Source of the DNA: an uncultured Prevotella sp.
GTDB taxonomy: Bacteria > Bacteroidota > Bacteroidia > Bacteroidales > Bacteroidaceae
Direction of reading: 5' to 3'
DNA: 64,000 bases
Assembly: GCA_900315635.1 (NCBI GenBank)
Contig: OMZV01000003.1
Coordinates: 51,784 to 115,783, forward strand
Shown here: in pieces, positions 49,015 to 56,833 of the stretch
How positions within the stretch are numbered: the stretch's first letter is position 1
How the letters are laid out: each line of letters begins with the position of its first letter
Notes under the pieces: generated by a model
What the model was told of the DNA's origin: nothing
The model's input: only the letters and a program-made list of their open reading frames with translations
Databases searched by the model: none
Position numbers and translations under genes: made by a program

Positions 49015-50048
49015 TCTTTAACCTCCAGAAGCCATGCGTCCTTGAAAGTAGCGTTGTCAACAAGTTCGTTAAGGCGCTTGTGAGCGTCTTCCTTTGTCTC
49101 GAACTTGCCAAGCAGTACTTTCGTAGCACCAGTCTCGCTTGTGTATGCATCGGCGAAGCCTTTTTTGTGCAGCTTGTCGGTTACAATGTCGGCATTCGCC
49201 TTGCTGACATGCGAGCAGACAACGATGCTCCAGTATGACTTAGCCGCGGTTGTTGCCGTCTTTTCGGGCGCTTCCGCCTTGACCGGCTGTACCTTAATCG
49301 GTGCAGGTTTCTTGGCTTCTTGCTTAGTGCTGGTTGTGTTAAACGGAGCTGCCTCAGTTGCGGCTTTATGATGCGGGATGAACATTTCATAGAATCCGCT
49401 CTCTATATTGCCGGTCCCTGTCAGGCTCTTATTATTGAATATAGGAAAGGAAATGAGGACTCCTGCCGCCAGAATGGCTGCCGCAGCTGCCACATTGCGT
49501 ATGGCTTTCAGACTGATGTTCAGGGTCTTGCGGCCTGACTCATTGCCAATGTATACAATCGATGTCTTTGGCTCTTCAACTTCGGCGTTAGTGTTGGCGC
49601 CATAGACTCCACTGTTCGCGTTGGTGGCAGGGAGTAACTTCATGTCGAAAGAGCTCAGCGCATAGAACTCCGGGGTCAGAATTCCCGACTCGCAAGGCTC
49701 AAAGTTCAGCCTGCCTTCCTTGTCATAATACAGCCGTCCGAGCCCGTTAAGCTCGAAACTGCCGGAATTGTGCAGTATGTCCACCATCTCACTGACCTCG
49801 TCCTCGACAGTGCTTACAGCCTCGGGATAGCTGAGGTCGTAGGCTTCGACGTACGACTGAGCCAACAGCGAGTCGTTCATCTTCAGCACAGGATTGAAGC
49901 CTAGCGTACGCTGAGGGGGAAGGAACAGCCCGTCGCCCTCGTCGTAGCATGCGCAAACATGATGTACAACGAATCCTCCAAGATTAGGGACAATGACGCA
50001 ATCATTGCCCAGGAGTAATATTTCAATATGTCTTGCCAGTCGTATCAC
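49011..50048 (-). CDS. HU-like (CCDC81-type) and SPOR domain membrane protein
   Basis: 345 residues. The N-terminal HU/CCDC81-like domain (RHIEILLLGNDCVIVPNLGGFV; LSYPEAVSTVEDEV; FELNGLGRLYYDKEG) is followed by a transmembrane helix (about 185-204). A Pro/Ala/Lys linker leads to a C-terminal SPOR domain (about 268-345, YWSIVVCSHVSKANADIV). SPOR domains bind denuded peptidoglycan at division sites, so it may link cytoplasmic DNA or protein with the septum. It is first in an operon with the FHA protein gene. Confidence 0.88.
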   Translation of the reverse strand: MIRLARHIEILLLGNDCVIVPNLGGFVVHHVCACYDEGDGLFLPPQRTLGFNPVLKMNDSLLAQSYVEAYDLSYPEAVSTVEDEVSEMVDILHNSGSFELNGLGRLYYDKEGRLNFEPCESGILTPEFYALSSFDMKLLPATNANSGVYGANTNAEVEEPKTSIVYIGNESGRKTLNISLKAIRNVAAAAAILAAGVLISFPIFNNKSLTGTGNIESGFYEMFIPHHKAATEAAPFNTTSTKQEAKKPAPIKVQPVKAEAPEKTATTAAKSYWSIVVCSHVSKANADIVTDKLHKKGFADAYTSETGATKVLLGKFETKEDAHKRLNELVDNATFKDAWLLEVKE

Positions 50049-50077
50049 TTGTGAAATTTCGGTTTTATTTCAATGTG

Positions 50078-50109
50078 CAAATTTACAACAATTAATCGAT
50101 ACCTCCAAG
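50078..50109 (-). promoter_or_regulatory. Promoter of the HU-SPOR operon
   Basis: Minus-strand TAAATTTG (50078-50085) and CTTG (50106-50109), with a 20-bp gap. Confidence 0.65.
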
Positions 50110-50157
50110 TGACGGACACATTTTTAATTAAATTAATCATTTAATTTCCCTGTTTGC

Positions 50158-50188
50158 TTTGCTTCTTAAACTAAAAATGTTACCTTTG
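50158..50188 (+). promoter_or_regulatory. Promoter of rfbC
   Basis: TTTG at 50158-50161, a 19-bp gap, then TACCTTTG at 50181-50188. Confidence 0.8.
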
Positions 50189-50219
50189 CAAAATAAATTT
50201 TAAACCAGAAACAGAAAGA

Positions 50220-50774
50220 ATGGAATACAAGAAAACAGACATTGACGGTGTGTGGGTACTCGAGCCCAAAGTGTTCAACGACAATCGTGGCTACTTCTTT
50301 GAGTCGTGGCGCCAGAGCGACTTCGACGAGCATATAGGACGGCACGTCGAGTTCATTCAGGACAACGAGTCGAAGAGCTCTTACGGAGTGCTTCGCGGAC
50401 TGCACTATCAGAAAGGTGAGTTCTCGCAGGCTAAGCTCGTCCGTGTTATTACCGGTCGTGTCGTTGATGTCGCTGTAGATATTCGCAAGTCTAGTCCGAC
50501 GTTCGGCAAGTACGTTATGGTTGAGCTCTCGGGCGAGAACAAGCGCCAGTTCTTCATTCCGCGTGGCTTCGCCCACGGATTCCTCGTGCTCAGCGACGAG
50601 GCTGTTTTCACATATAAGGTTGACAATGTTTATGCGCCGCAGAGTGAGGCTAGCATCCGTTGGGACGACCCGACGATAAATATCGAGTGGCCTATCGACC
50701 CTAAAGATGTCGTACGCTCTGAGAAAGACATGACTCGCGGAGTGGCTCTCGCCGACGCAGAAGTCTTCGAGTAA
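50220..50774 (+). CDS. rfbC: dTDP-4-dehydrorhamnose 3,5-epimerase
   Basis: A 184-residue cupin epimerase of the dTDP-L-rhamnose pathway. The catalytic His is in RGLHYQ (His62), and the second conserved block is IPRGFAHGFLVLS (about 116-128). The substrate Tyr is in FTYKVDN. It is a cytoplasmic dimer in the family. It stands alone: rfbA, rfbB and rfbD are not in the window. The lipoprotein gene follows after 2 bp. Confidence 0.96.
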   Translation: MEYKKTDIDGVWVLEPKVFNDNRGYFFESWRQSDFDEHIGRHVEFIQDNESKSSYGVLRGLHYQKGEFSQAKLVRVITGRVVDVAVDIRKSSPTFGKYVMVELSGENKRQFFIPRGFAHGFLVLSDEAVFTYKVDNVYAPQSEASIRWDDPTINIEWPIDPKDVVRSEKDMTRGVALADAEVFE

Positions 50775-50776
50775 TT

Positions 50777-51568
50777 ATGAAATCAACTCAATATATATTC
50801 TTGACAGCCATTGTGTTACTCGTTATGGCTGGTTGTCGCCGTGGCAGTGACACTTCGGTCAACGAGGACCATCAGGCTAAGGAAATGCTGCAAGGCATTT
50901 GGATGGACGATGAGAATGAGAATGCTGTCTTCTGGGCTAAGGGCGACAGCATCTTCTATCCTGACTCGTCGAGTCAGCCGGCGAAGTTCTGGATCTATGG
51001 CGACAGCCTCTATCTCAAAGGCAGTGAGGTGTGCCATTACAAGATCACCAAGCAAGCTGACCATCTTTTCAAGTTTATCAATGAGATGGGCGACGAGGTA
51101 ACGCTCACCAAGGATGATGGTGAGACACTTCGTGGTCAGTTCAATGTCGTTCGCCCTTACGCCATGAATGTCCTCAGGTCGATGAGCAGCGACACGTTGT
51201 TCTATGCCGGAGGAAGCCGTTGGGAGGTTAAAGTGAATGTCTCGCCGACATCTGTACCTGTCATAAAGACAGACTATAACGATGTCGGACTGGAGGTAGA
51301 TAACCTGTATCTCGACAACAAGGCACGTGTTACGCTTCTGTTCGACGGTGTGCAGGTCTATTCCCACGAATTCCTTAAGGACGAGTTCGACAGATACTTG
51401 CCTAAGGATATGGTCAGCAAGTCGATTCTGCGTGATGTAGAGTTGAGCTATGCCGATGCGTCAAGTGTATATCTTGATGTTACCGTTGGCATTCCTGATG
51501 CCACTTCTTCTTACGTCATAGAGACACGCATACAGCGTGATGGCAAAATATCTATGCGTGTGAAGTAA
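50777..51568 (+). CDS. DUF4738-like lipoprotein
   Basis: 263 residues with a lipoprotein signal peptide (lipobox VMAGC, Cys20). The mature part starts with an acidic linker and has beta-rich segments (AVFWAKGDSIFYPDSS, KFWIYGDSLYLKG) consistent with DUF4738 as I recall it. It is an outer- or inner-membrane anchored protein of unknown function. It is co-transcribed with rfbC (2 bp apart), and GH43 follows 30 bp later. Confidence 0.75.
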   Translation: MKSTQYIFLTAIVLLVMAGCRRGSDTSVNEDHQAKEMLQGIWMDDENENAVFWAKGDSIFYPDSSSQPAKFWIYGDSLYLKGSEVCHYKITKQADHLFKFINEMGDEVTLTKDDGETLRGQFNVVRPYAMNVLRSMSSDTLFYAGGSRWEVKVNVSPTSVPVIKTDYNDVGLEVDNLYLDNKARVTLLFDGVQVYSHEFLKDEFDRYLPKDMVSKSILRDVELSYADASSVYLDVTVGIPDATSSYVIETRIQRDGKISMRVK

Positions 51569-51598
51569 ACCGAAAACTCAACTAATCTATATAAACAA

Positions 51599-53341
51599 AT
51601 GAAAATCAAAAGCTTAATTCTACTGGCTGCGCTTGCGGCAGGGACTGGTATGTGCTCTGCGCAAGCGCCTTCGAACACGTGGAATCCTAATCTGCCTAAC
51701 GGCAAATACCGCAATCCTATAATCGATGCCGATTATAGCGATCCGGACGTTTGCCGTGTCGGAAATGATTATTATATGACTGCTTCGTCATTCGCGTGCT
51801 TCCCCGGGCTGCAGATTCTGCATTCTACCGACCTCGTCAACTGGGAGATAATTGGTACTGCACTGAAGGACGACTACCCTGTCCTGCCTGAATACAAAGG
51901 CTCTGACCTCGACTGGCACAAGGGTATACAGCATGGCAACTACGTGTGGGCTCCTGCTATCCGATTCCATGACGGCTGGTTCTATATCTATTGGGGCGAC
52001 CCTGACCAGGGATTGTTCATGACCAAGACTCAGGATCCTCGTGGAATATGGGAGACACCGGTCTGTGTCAAGGAAGGCAAAGGCATGATTGACTGTTGTC
52101 CTCTGTGGGACGAAGATGGCAAGGCGTACATCTCTCATGGATGTGCGGGCTCGCGTGCCGGAGTAAAGTCGGTGCTGTTCGTGGCTCCTATGTCGGCTGA
52201 CGGAACTCATGTAACAGGTCCTTCACGCATTGTATATGATGGTCATGAAGACCAGCCTACAATTGAGGGAACGAAGTTCTACAAGCGTAATGGTTACTAT
52301 TACATCATGTCGCCAGCAGGTGGCGTAAAGTACGGATGGCAGGTGGAACTGCGTTCGAAGAATCCGTTCGGACCTTACGATGAATACGTTGGTTTGGCTC
52401 AAGGAAAGTCGAAGGTCAATGGTCCTCACCAGGGTGCGTGGGTTGATACTCAGAATGGTGAGAACTGGTTCATACATTTCCAGGATAAGCATGCTTACGG
52501 GCGTGTCATTCATCTTCAACCGGCTAAGTGGGTGAAGGACTGGCTGGTCATTGGCAATGATGCTGATGGCGACGGATGTGGCGACCCTGTTGCCGAATGG
52601 AAGAAACCTAACCTGCCCTCTAGCGGTAATTTCCAGCCGTCAGAGGATGATGACTTCAATTCAACCGAGCTTGGACCACAGTGGCAGTTTGAGGGTCCTT
52701 ACAGCCATTACTGGTATTTCTGTGACGCTAAGAAGAGCCGGCTTCGCCTTTATGGTGCTCAGGCTCCTGATGGATATAAGAACGTAACTGACTTGCAAAA
52801 TGCTCTCCTTCAGAAATTGCCTACAGAGAACTTTACTGCGACAGCTCGTGTAAGATTTATTCCTAATCCTTCTTTCAAGCAGAAAGGTGAAGAAGGCGGG
52901 TTCGTAATCACTGGTCTCGACTATGCCGGAATAAAATTCGTTTCGACTAAGGATGGTTGTGTTATGCGCTATGTTACATGTGAGGGAGCCCAGAAAGGCA
53001 ATGCGGAGACTATCGTAAAAGAATTGCCTGTGAAACTGTCGGCTATGCCTAAGCCATATACCCAGAAATATGCTGTCGATGATGTTCCTCAGCCACGTGA
53101 GGCTACTCCATACGTTTATGTCCGTGCCAAGGTTCACAGTACAGGAGTCGGCAATGGCATTAAGGCTTTCGCCCAGTTCTCTTACAGTATGGACGGCAAG
53201 AAATTCACTGATGTCGGCACTCCTTTCGAAATTAAGGAAGGCAAGTGGATTGGTGCTAAGATTGGTTTCTATTGTATGAAGCCAAGTGTGAAGAATGATT
53301 CCCCATTCTTCGATGTTGACTGGATACACTTCAGCAAATAA
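51599..53341 (+). CDS. Exported glycoside hydrolase family 43 enzyme
   Basis: 580 residues with signal peptide (MKIKSLILLAALAAGTGMCSAQ). The five-blade propeller starts YRNPIIDADYSDPDV, where Asp48 is the expected catalytic base. MTASSFACFPGLQILHSTDLVNW, YVWAPAIRFHDGWFYIYW and GPHQGAWVDT follow. The C-terminal 200 residues are a beta-sandwich of the type joined to GH43 xylosidases and arabinofuranosidases. It probably acts on plant xylan or arabinan side chains. Confidence 0.93.
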   Translation: MKIKSLILLAALAAGTGMCSAQAPSNTWNPNLPNGKYRNPIIDADYSDPDVCRVGNDYYMTASSFACFPGLQILHSTDLVNWEIIGTALKDDYPVLPEYKGSDLDWHKGIQHGNYVWAPAIRFHDGWFYIYWGDPDQGLFMTKTQDPRGIWETPVCVKEGKGMIDCCPLWDEDGKAYISHGCAGSRAGVKSVLFVAPMSADGTHVTGPSRIVYDGHEDQPTIEGTKFYKRNGYYYIMSPAGGVKYGWQVELRSKNPFGPYDEYVGLAQGKSKVNGPHQGAWVDTQNGENWFIHFQDKHAYGRVIHLQPAKWVKDWLVIGNDADGDGCGDPVAEWKKPNLPSSGNFQPSEDDDFNSTELGPQWQFEGPYSHYWYFCDAKKSRLRLYGAQAPDGYKNVTDLQNALLQKLPTENFTATARVRFIPNPSFKQKGEEGGFVITGLDYAGIKFVSTKDGCVMRYVTCEGAQKGNAETIVKELPVKLSAMPKPYTQKYAVDDVPQPREATPYVYVRAKVHSTGVGNGIKAFAQFSYSMDGKKFTDVGTPFEIKEGKWIGAKIGFYCMKPSVKNDSPFFDVDWIHFSK

Positions 53342-53381
53342 TATAAATCCCCAATAAACAAGAAATACCCACCAAACAGGA

Positions 53382-53428
53382 AATCCCCACCAAGCCTCCC
53401 CCGGGGGAGGCTTGGTGGGGATTTTACT
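53382..53428. terminator. Bidirectional terminator: perfect 21-bp palindrome
   Basis: Arms 53382-53402 and 53403-53423 are perfect complements without a spacer (centre CCCCCGGGGG). They are followed by TTTTACTTTTTT. It serves the converging GH43 and gltD-like genes. Confidence 0.85.
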
Positions 53429-53446
53429 TTTTTGTTTCCGGTTTGT

Positions 53447-54805
53447 TTATGAGTTCTCTACCTTCATTCCAATATCCTGCAGCAGCTTGATGGCATCGAC
53501 ATATTGAGCTATGCCTTCGGCAACCTGCTGTGCTGCCTTCATTGCCAGGACTACGGTCTGTGGGCGATGGACAACATCTCCTCCGGCAAAGACGCCCGGA
53601 CGAGTTGTCATTCCGCAAGGACGATCCTTTACGATGACATATCCCTTGTCGTCAACATCTATTCCGTTTGTAGTAGATACGATTCGGCTTGCAGGACGTG
53701 AACCAATGGCAAGGAATATTCTGTCGAAAGGTTCAACATGTTCGCCGTCAGTGCCTTGCAAGCGAACTTCCTTAAGACGTTCTTCCTTCTTGTCAGGGTT
53801 GCCGTCGCCAATAAATTCGATGGCGTTTGTCTGCCAGATGAACTTAACACCTTCCTTCACGGCATCGTTATATTCGCTCTCGATGGCAGGCATCTCCTCC
53901 TGCGTCTTACGGTAAATGACGGTAACGTCAGCGCCAAGGCGGATTGCCGTGCGGGCTGCATCCATGGCAACATTACCACCGCCGATAACGCCGACCTTCT
54001 CGCCGGCTTTCAGAGGAACCATATCACGGCTCATTGCACCTTCGTTATAGGCATTGACGTTATGCAGCAGATAGGACGACTGGCTCACGCCACGCAGCTT
54101 AGAGCCGGGGACTCCTTTAAGTTCCTGCGGCAGAGCGGTTCCGGTGCCCATGAAGATAGCGTCATATCCATCAGCAAAGATGCTGTCAACGGTCATTCCG
54201 TTGCGTCCGATAAGGCAGTTGAGTTTGAAGTCGACACCAAGTGCCTGAATCTTAGCTATTTCCTTACGTACCACGTCCTTAGGCAAACGGTACTCAGGTA
54301 TGCCGTACATCAGCACTCCTCCCGGCTCTTCCTGACCTTCATATATGGTCACCATGAATCCTTTTCGTGCCAGATCGCCGGCTACTGTAAGTCCTGCCGG
54401 ACCGGAACCGATGACAGCCACTTTGCCGCGAGTCTTCTGTGGCAGCAGCTCTCGGGTAAGATTCATGTCTGTATCGAAGTCGGCTATGAATGCCTCAAGC
54501 CTTCCAATCTGAATAGGCTTGCCTTTCTTGTTCATCACGCAATGACCCTGACACTGCTTCTCATGAGGGCACACGCGGCCGCAGATAGCTGGCAGGTTAC
54601 TCGTTTCATTAATGATGCTCATTGCTGAGCCAATATTACCCTTGGACAGTTCGTGGATGAATTCAGGAATATGGTTGCCGATAGGACAGCCCTTAACACA
54701 TTGAGGAACACGGCAGTGAAGACAGCGTTTAGCCTCGGTGATTGCCTCAAGAGGGCTGAACGCATGATGCACTACTTGAAAGTTATTTGTTTCGTCGTTA
54801 TTCAT
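53447..54805 (-). CDS. NAD(P)H-dependent glutamate synthase small-subunit-like oxidoreductase
   Basis: 452 residues of the GltD / homotetrameric GltA family. The N-terminal cysteine-rich Fe-S region has CLHCRVPQCVKGCPIGNHIP and ICGRVCPHEKQCQGHC. The FAD site is VIGSGPAGLTVAGDLARKGF (about 131). The NAD(P) site is VIGGGNVAMDAARTAIRLG (about 270), and GVFAGGDVV is near the end. No large glutamate synthase subunit is adjacent, so it may work alone or as a ferredoxin:NAD(P)H electron-bifurcating-type partner (NfnB/SudA-like). Confidence 0.88.
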   Translation of the reverse strand: MNNDETNNFQVVHHAFSPLEAITEAKRCLHCRVPQCVKGCPIGNHIPEFIHELSKGNIGSAMSIINETSNLPAICGRVCPHEKQCQGHCVMNKKGKPIQIGRLEAFIADFDTDMNLTRELLPQKTRGKVAVIGSGPAGLTVAGDLARKGFMVTIYEGQEEPGGVLMYGIPEYRLPKDVVRKEIAKIQALGVDFKLNCLIGRNGMTVDSIFADGYDAIFMGTGTALPQELKGVPGSKLRGVSQSSYLLHNVNAYNEGAMSRDMVPLKAGEKVGVIGGGNVAMDAARTAIRLGADVTVIYRKTQEEMPAIESEYNDAVKEGVKFIWQTNAIEFIGDGNPDKKEERLKEVRLQGTDGEHVEPFDRIFLAIGSRPASRIVSTTNGIDVDDKGYVIVKDRPCGMTTRPGVFAGGDVVHRPQTVVLAMKAAQQVAEGIAQYVDAIKLLQDIGMKVENS

Positions 54806-54826
54806 ATTGTTTTAGTAAATTGGTTG

Positions 54827-54858
54827 CAAAATTAATCAAAAAGAATGTTGCAGGCAAA
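54827..54858 (-). promoter_or_regulatory. Promoter of the gltD-like gene
   Basis: Minus-strand TAATTTTG (54827-54834) and TTTG (54855-54858), with a 20-bp gap. Confidence 0.75.
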
Positions 54859-54886
54859 TAATGCTAAATATTTTTTAATATTTTAC

Positions 54887-54917
54887 TTTGTAATATAAAT
54901 GTTTTTCTTTAACTTTG
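54887..54917 (+). promoter_or_regulatory. Promoter of the upxY polysaccharide operon
   Basis: TTTG at 54887-54890, a 19-bp gap, then TAACTTTG at 54910-54917. No inverted repeats of the Bacteroides invertible-promoter type were noticed around it. Confidence 0.75.
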
Positions 54918-54924
54918 CAATGTA

Positions 54925-55040
54925 AACCCGACCTTATCAGCTTCCGAAAGCTGCTGGATATCAGGGCATGAACATGATAAGGAGCTCAAAATCAATCATC
55001 TATACACCGTGTTACACATCCGACGCGGTGACCCCCAGAT
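54925..55040 (+). promoter_or_regulatory. Structured leader of upxY
   Basis: A leader of about 120 nt. CCTTATCA pairs with TGATAAGG about 43 nt later, enclosing CAGCTT-ccga-AAGCTG. Next comes CACCG...CGGTG (about 55006-55030) near the start codon. Such leaders are where UpxY/RfaH-type factors act in Bacteroides capsule operons; function here is inferred. Confidence 0.5.
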
Positions 55041-55598
55041 ATGCTTGACGCTGATAAGACCTATTGGTTCCCTATGCGAGTTACTTACGGACGAGAAGTT
55101 TTCGTGAAAAATTTCCTTGACGGAGAGAAGATTGAGACTTTCCTTCCGATGACTGATAAGGCTTGGCGTGACGGTGGCAGAATACGCCACAAGCTTGTCC
55201 CGGCGGTAAGCAATCTCTTGTTCGTACGCTCTGAGAAAAAACGTCTTGATTTATTGAAGCATACCCGACGCGACGCTGAGCCGTTGAGATATATGACTCG
55301 TCCGGTGAGCGCTGAGCGTAATGCCATGAACGAGATAATCACTGTCCCCGACCGCCAGATGGACAACTTCATGAAGGTTGCAGAAGGACCTGACGATCAG
55401 CGGACATTCCTGACAGCTTCTGACCTTCAGGGACATGCGGGTGATACTGTCACTATCACTTCCGGTCCTTTTGCCGGTGTCGAAGGTGTCATCAAGCGTA
55501 TTAAGGGAAACCGTAGGGTCGTCGTTGAGATAGAGGGTGTTGCAGGAGTTTGCATTAACTTTGTTCCAAGCAAGTTCATGATAAAGACTAGTGACTAG
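55041..55598 (+). CDS. upxY: UpxY family transcription antiterminator (NusG-like)
   Basis: 185 residues. The NGN domain starts YWFPMRVTYGREVFVKNFL and continues to the middle (LFVRSEKKRLDLL). The KOW-containing C-terminus has GDTVTITSGPFAGVEGVIKRIKGNRRVVVEIEG. UpxY proteins are locus-specific antiterminators encoded first in Bacteroidales capsule operons. The neighbouring flippase and glycosyltransferase genes about 6.5 kb downstream fit that. No upxZ follows; RNA-like repeats and ATPase modules come instead. Confidence 0.93.
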   Translation: MLDADKTYWFPMRVTYGREVFVKNFLDGEKIETFLPMTDKAWRDGGRIRHKLVPAVSNLLFVRSEKKRLDLLKHTRRDAEPLRYMTRPVSAERNAMNEIITVPDRQMDNFMKVAEGPDDQRTFLTASDLQGHAGDTVTITSGPFAGVEGVIKRIKGNRRVVVEIEGVAGVCINFVPSKFMIKTSD

Positions 55599-55627
55599 TC
55601 TGCCCTACTCTATCTTGATTATTCATT

Positions 55628-55700
55628 CTCTTTTTAAGAGTTTACACATTAAGGTGATGCACGGCTGCATTTGTAGGTGGTTCGACTCCACATATCACTT
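55628..55700 (+). ncRNA. tRNA-like RNA module A
   Basis: The 5' hairpin is CTCTT-ttt-AAGAG (55628-55640). The tRNA-like part runs 55652-55700: a 7-bp acceptor-like stem (AGGTGAT with ATCACTT, one G-T), GCACGG, then a T-arm with stem GTGG/CCAC and canonical loop TTCGACT. There are no D or anticodon arms and no encoded CCA. Confidence 0.6.
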
Positions 55701-55733
55701 CAAAATGATTTCAATTTTTTAGTATAATTATAA

Positions 55734-55868
55734 AACTAAGACCTAGATCAAGACGTTGTTCCGTTTCTTCTTCTCTGTGAAGAGCGGATTTTACGGACAA
55801 CGTTAAATTTCTATTCTATAAAGGTGATGCTTGGCAGACAGAGATGTGGTTCGATCCCGCATATCACT
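55734..55868 (+). ncRNA. tRNA-like RNA module B
   Basis: Conserved box AACTAAGACCTA (55734-55745), then a hairpin with arms 55753-55763/55794-55803 (one bulge). The tRNA-like part runs 55823-55868: stem GGTGAT/ATCACT, then GCTTGG, then a 5-bp T-stem TGTGG/CCGCA with loop TTCGATC. CCACCA occurs just after the stem (55869-55874). Confidence 0.6.
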
Positions 55869-55902
55869 CCACCATATTTTTAATTATTATTTGCAGATTT
55901 AA

Positions 55903-56023
55903 AAACTAAGACCTAAATTAAACGTTGATCCGCTCCTTTTTCTCTGTGAAGAGCGGTTGGTTCGGACAACGTTTTCAACAATTATGCCGACTCTGCAGCG
56001 ATGTTTGCAGTCAAATCTCGGCA
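55903..56023 (+). ncRNA. tRNA-like RNA module G (degenerate)
   Basis: Box AAACTAAGACCTA (55903-55915), then hairpin AACGTTGATCCG/CGGACAACGTT (55921-55932/55963-55973) with inner CCGCTC/GAGCGG. The tRNA-like part is decayed: outer stem TGCCGA/TCGGCA (55985-55990/56018-56023), but no canonical T-loop. Confidence 0.45.
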
Positions 56024-56074
56024 ACGTATTTGATAAGATTCATATTAATTTACATACTATATGCTTTTATATTT

Positions 56075-56203
56075 AACTTAAACCTAATCTATTCTATTTT
56101 GCCAGCCTCCACTTCTCCCAAGAAGTTCAGACTCGGCAAAACCTAACAATCGAAAGAGTGTCGCACGTTTGCTCCGATGCAGTTCAACCCTGCATGCCAC
56201 TCT
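56075..56203 (+). ncRNA. tRNA-like RNA module C
   Basis: Box AACTTAAACCTAATCT (56075-56090). The hairpin has outer TTTTGCC/GGCAAAA (56097-56103/56135-56141) and inner ACTTCT-ccca-AGAAGT. The tRNA-like part (56155-56203) has stem AGAGTGTC/GCCACTCT with one mismatch, GCACG, and T-arm ATGCAG/CTGCAT with loop TTCAACC. Confidence 0.6.
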
Positions 56204-56291
56204 TAATTAAGTAGCAAATCACAATTAACAATATATATTCATAACTTCACGAAGAAATTTTTATAAATAACATGTCATATACTTTGAACAT

Positions 56292-56421
56292 AACTTAACC
56301 CTAATCTATACTATGTTGACAGTCATCCACTTCTCCCCAGAAGTCCCGACTTGTCAACACTTAACCTATTAACCGAGTGGCGCACGGTTGCCACGATGCA
56401 GTTCAACTCCGCATGCCACTC
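56292..56421 (+). ncRNA. tRNA-like RNA module D
   Basis: Box AACTTAACCCTAATCT (56292-56307). The hairpin has outer GTTGACA/TGTCAAC (56315-56321/56352-56358) and inner ACTTCT-cccc-AGAAGT. The tRNA-like part (56375-56421) has a perfect 7-bp stem GAGTGGC/GCCACTC, GCACGG, and T-arm ATGCAG/CCGCAT (one mismatch) with loop TTCAACT. Confidence 0.65.
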
Positions 56422-56487
56422 CAAATTTTGGTATACGTAAATTTTATACTTAGAAAGAAATATTAAGATTTAAAAGACAAAAAAAAA

Positions 56488-56517
56488 TTGTTCATATAGG
56501 TAATTTATTTAATTTTG
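56488..56517 (+). promoter_or_regulatory. Promoter of the Cas2-like / DUF3696 module
   Basis: TTG at 56488-56490, a 19-bp gap, then TAATTTTG at 56510-56517. The first start codon is 25 bp on, so this module can be expressed apart from the polysaccharide operon. Confidence 0.65.
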
Positions 56518-56542
56518 CAAATAATTTAAGCTATCAGTTGAA

Positions 56543-56833
56543 ATGAAAATATATCTGTTATCGTATGAATTGCGGACACCCGACAATGACTATTCAAAAT
56601 TCTATGAATTTATTGAACATATTGGTGATGACCGCATCCATGTCCTTAGAGATAGTTGGTGGATAGCTTCAAAAGAAACTTTACAGATTGAACAGTTGTG
56701 TAATGAGATAAGAGATCATCTTACTGTTAATGATGTCTTCTATGTAGAAGAAATGACGGAATCTAATTCTAACATTAATGGTTGGATGGCATCTTCCTCT
56801 TGGAATTGGTTGAGAGACAAAATGAATAAGTGA
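56543..56833 (+). CDS. Small Cas2/SinR-like protein
   Basis: 96 residues. It begins with a ferredoxin-like strand (MKIYLLSYELRTPDNDYSKF), then RIHVLRDSWWIASKETLQIEQL, DHLTVNDVFYVEEM and the ending NGWMASSSWNWLRDKMNK. This layout fits the Cas2-fold 'SinR family' single-domain proteins found in phages and defence loci. There are no other cas genes and no CRISPR array. The stop overlaps the next start (TGATG), so it is translationally coupled to the ATPase. Confidence 0.6.
   Translation: MKIYLLSYELRTPDNDYSKFYEFIEHIGDDRIHVLRDSWWIASKETLQIEQLCNEIRDHLTVNDVFYVEEMTESNSNINGWMASSSWNWLRDKMNK

Noticed and set aside
54887-54917. Invertible capsule promoter
   Set aside because: No flanking inverted repeats and no nearby invertase gene were found.
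55628-56421. CRISPR array in the repeat-rich gap after upxY
   Set aside because: Repeats are not identical, spacing is 100-200 bp, and conservation is of structure rather than sequence; no cas1 or effector genes are present despite a Cas2-fold protein nearby.
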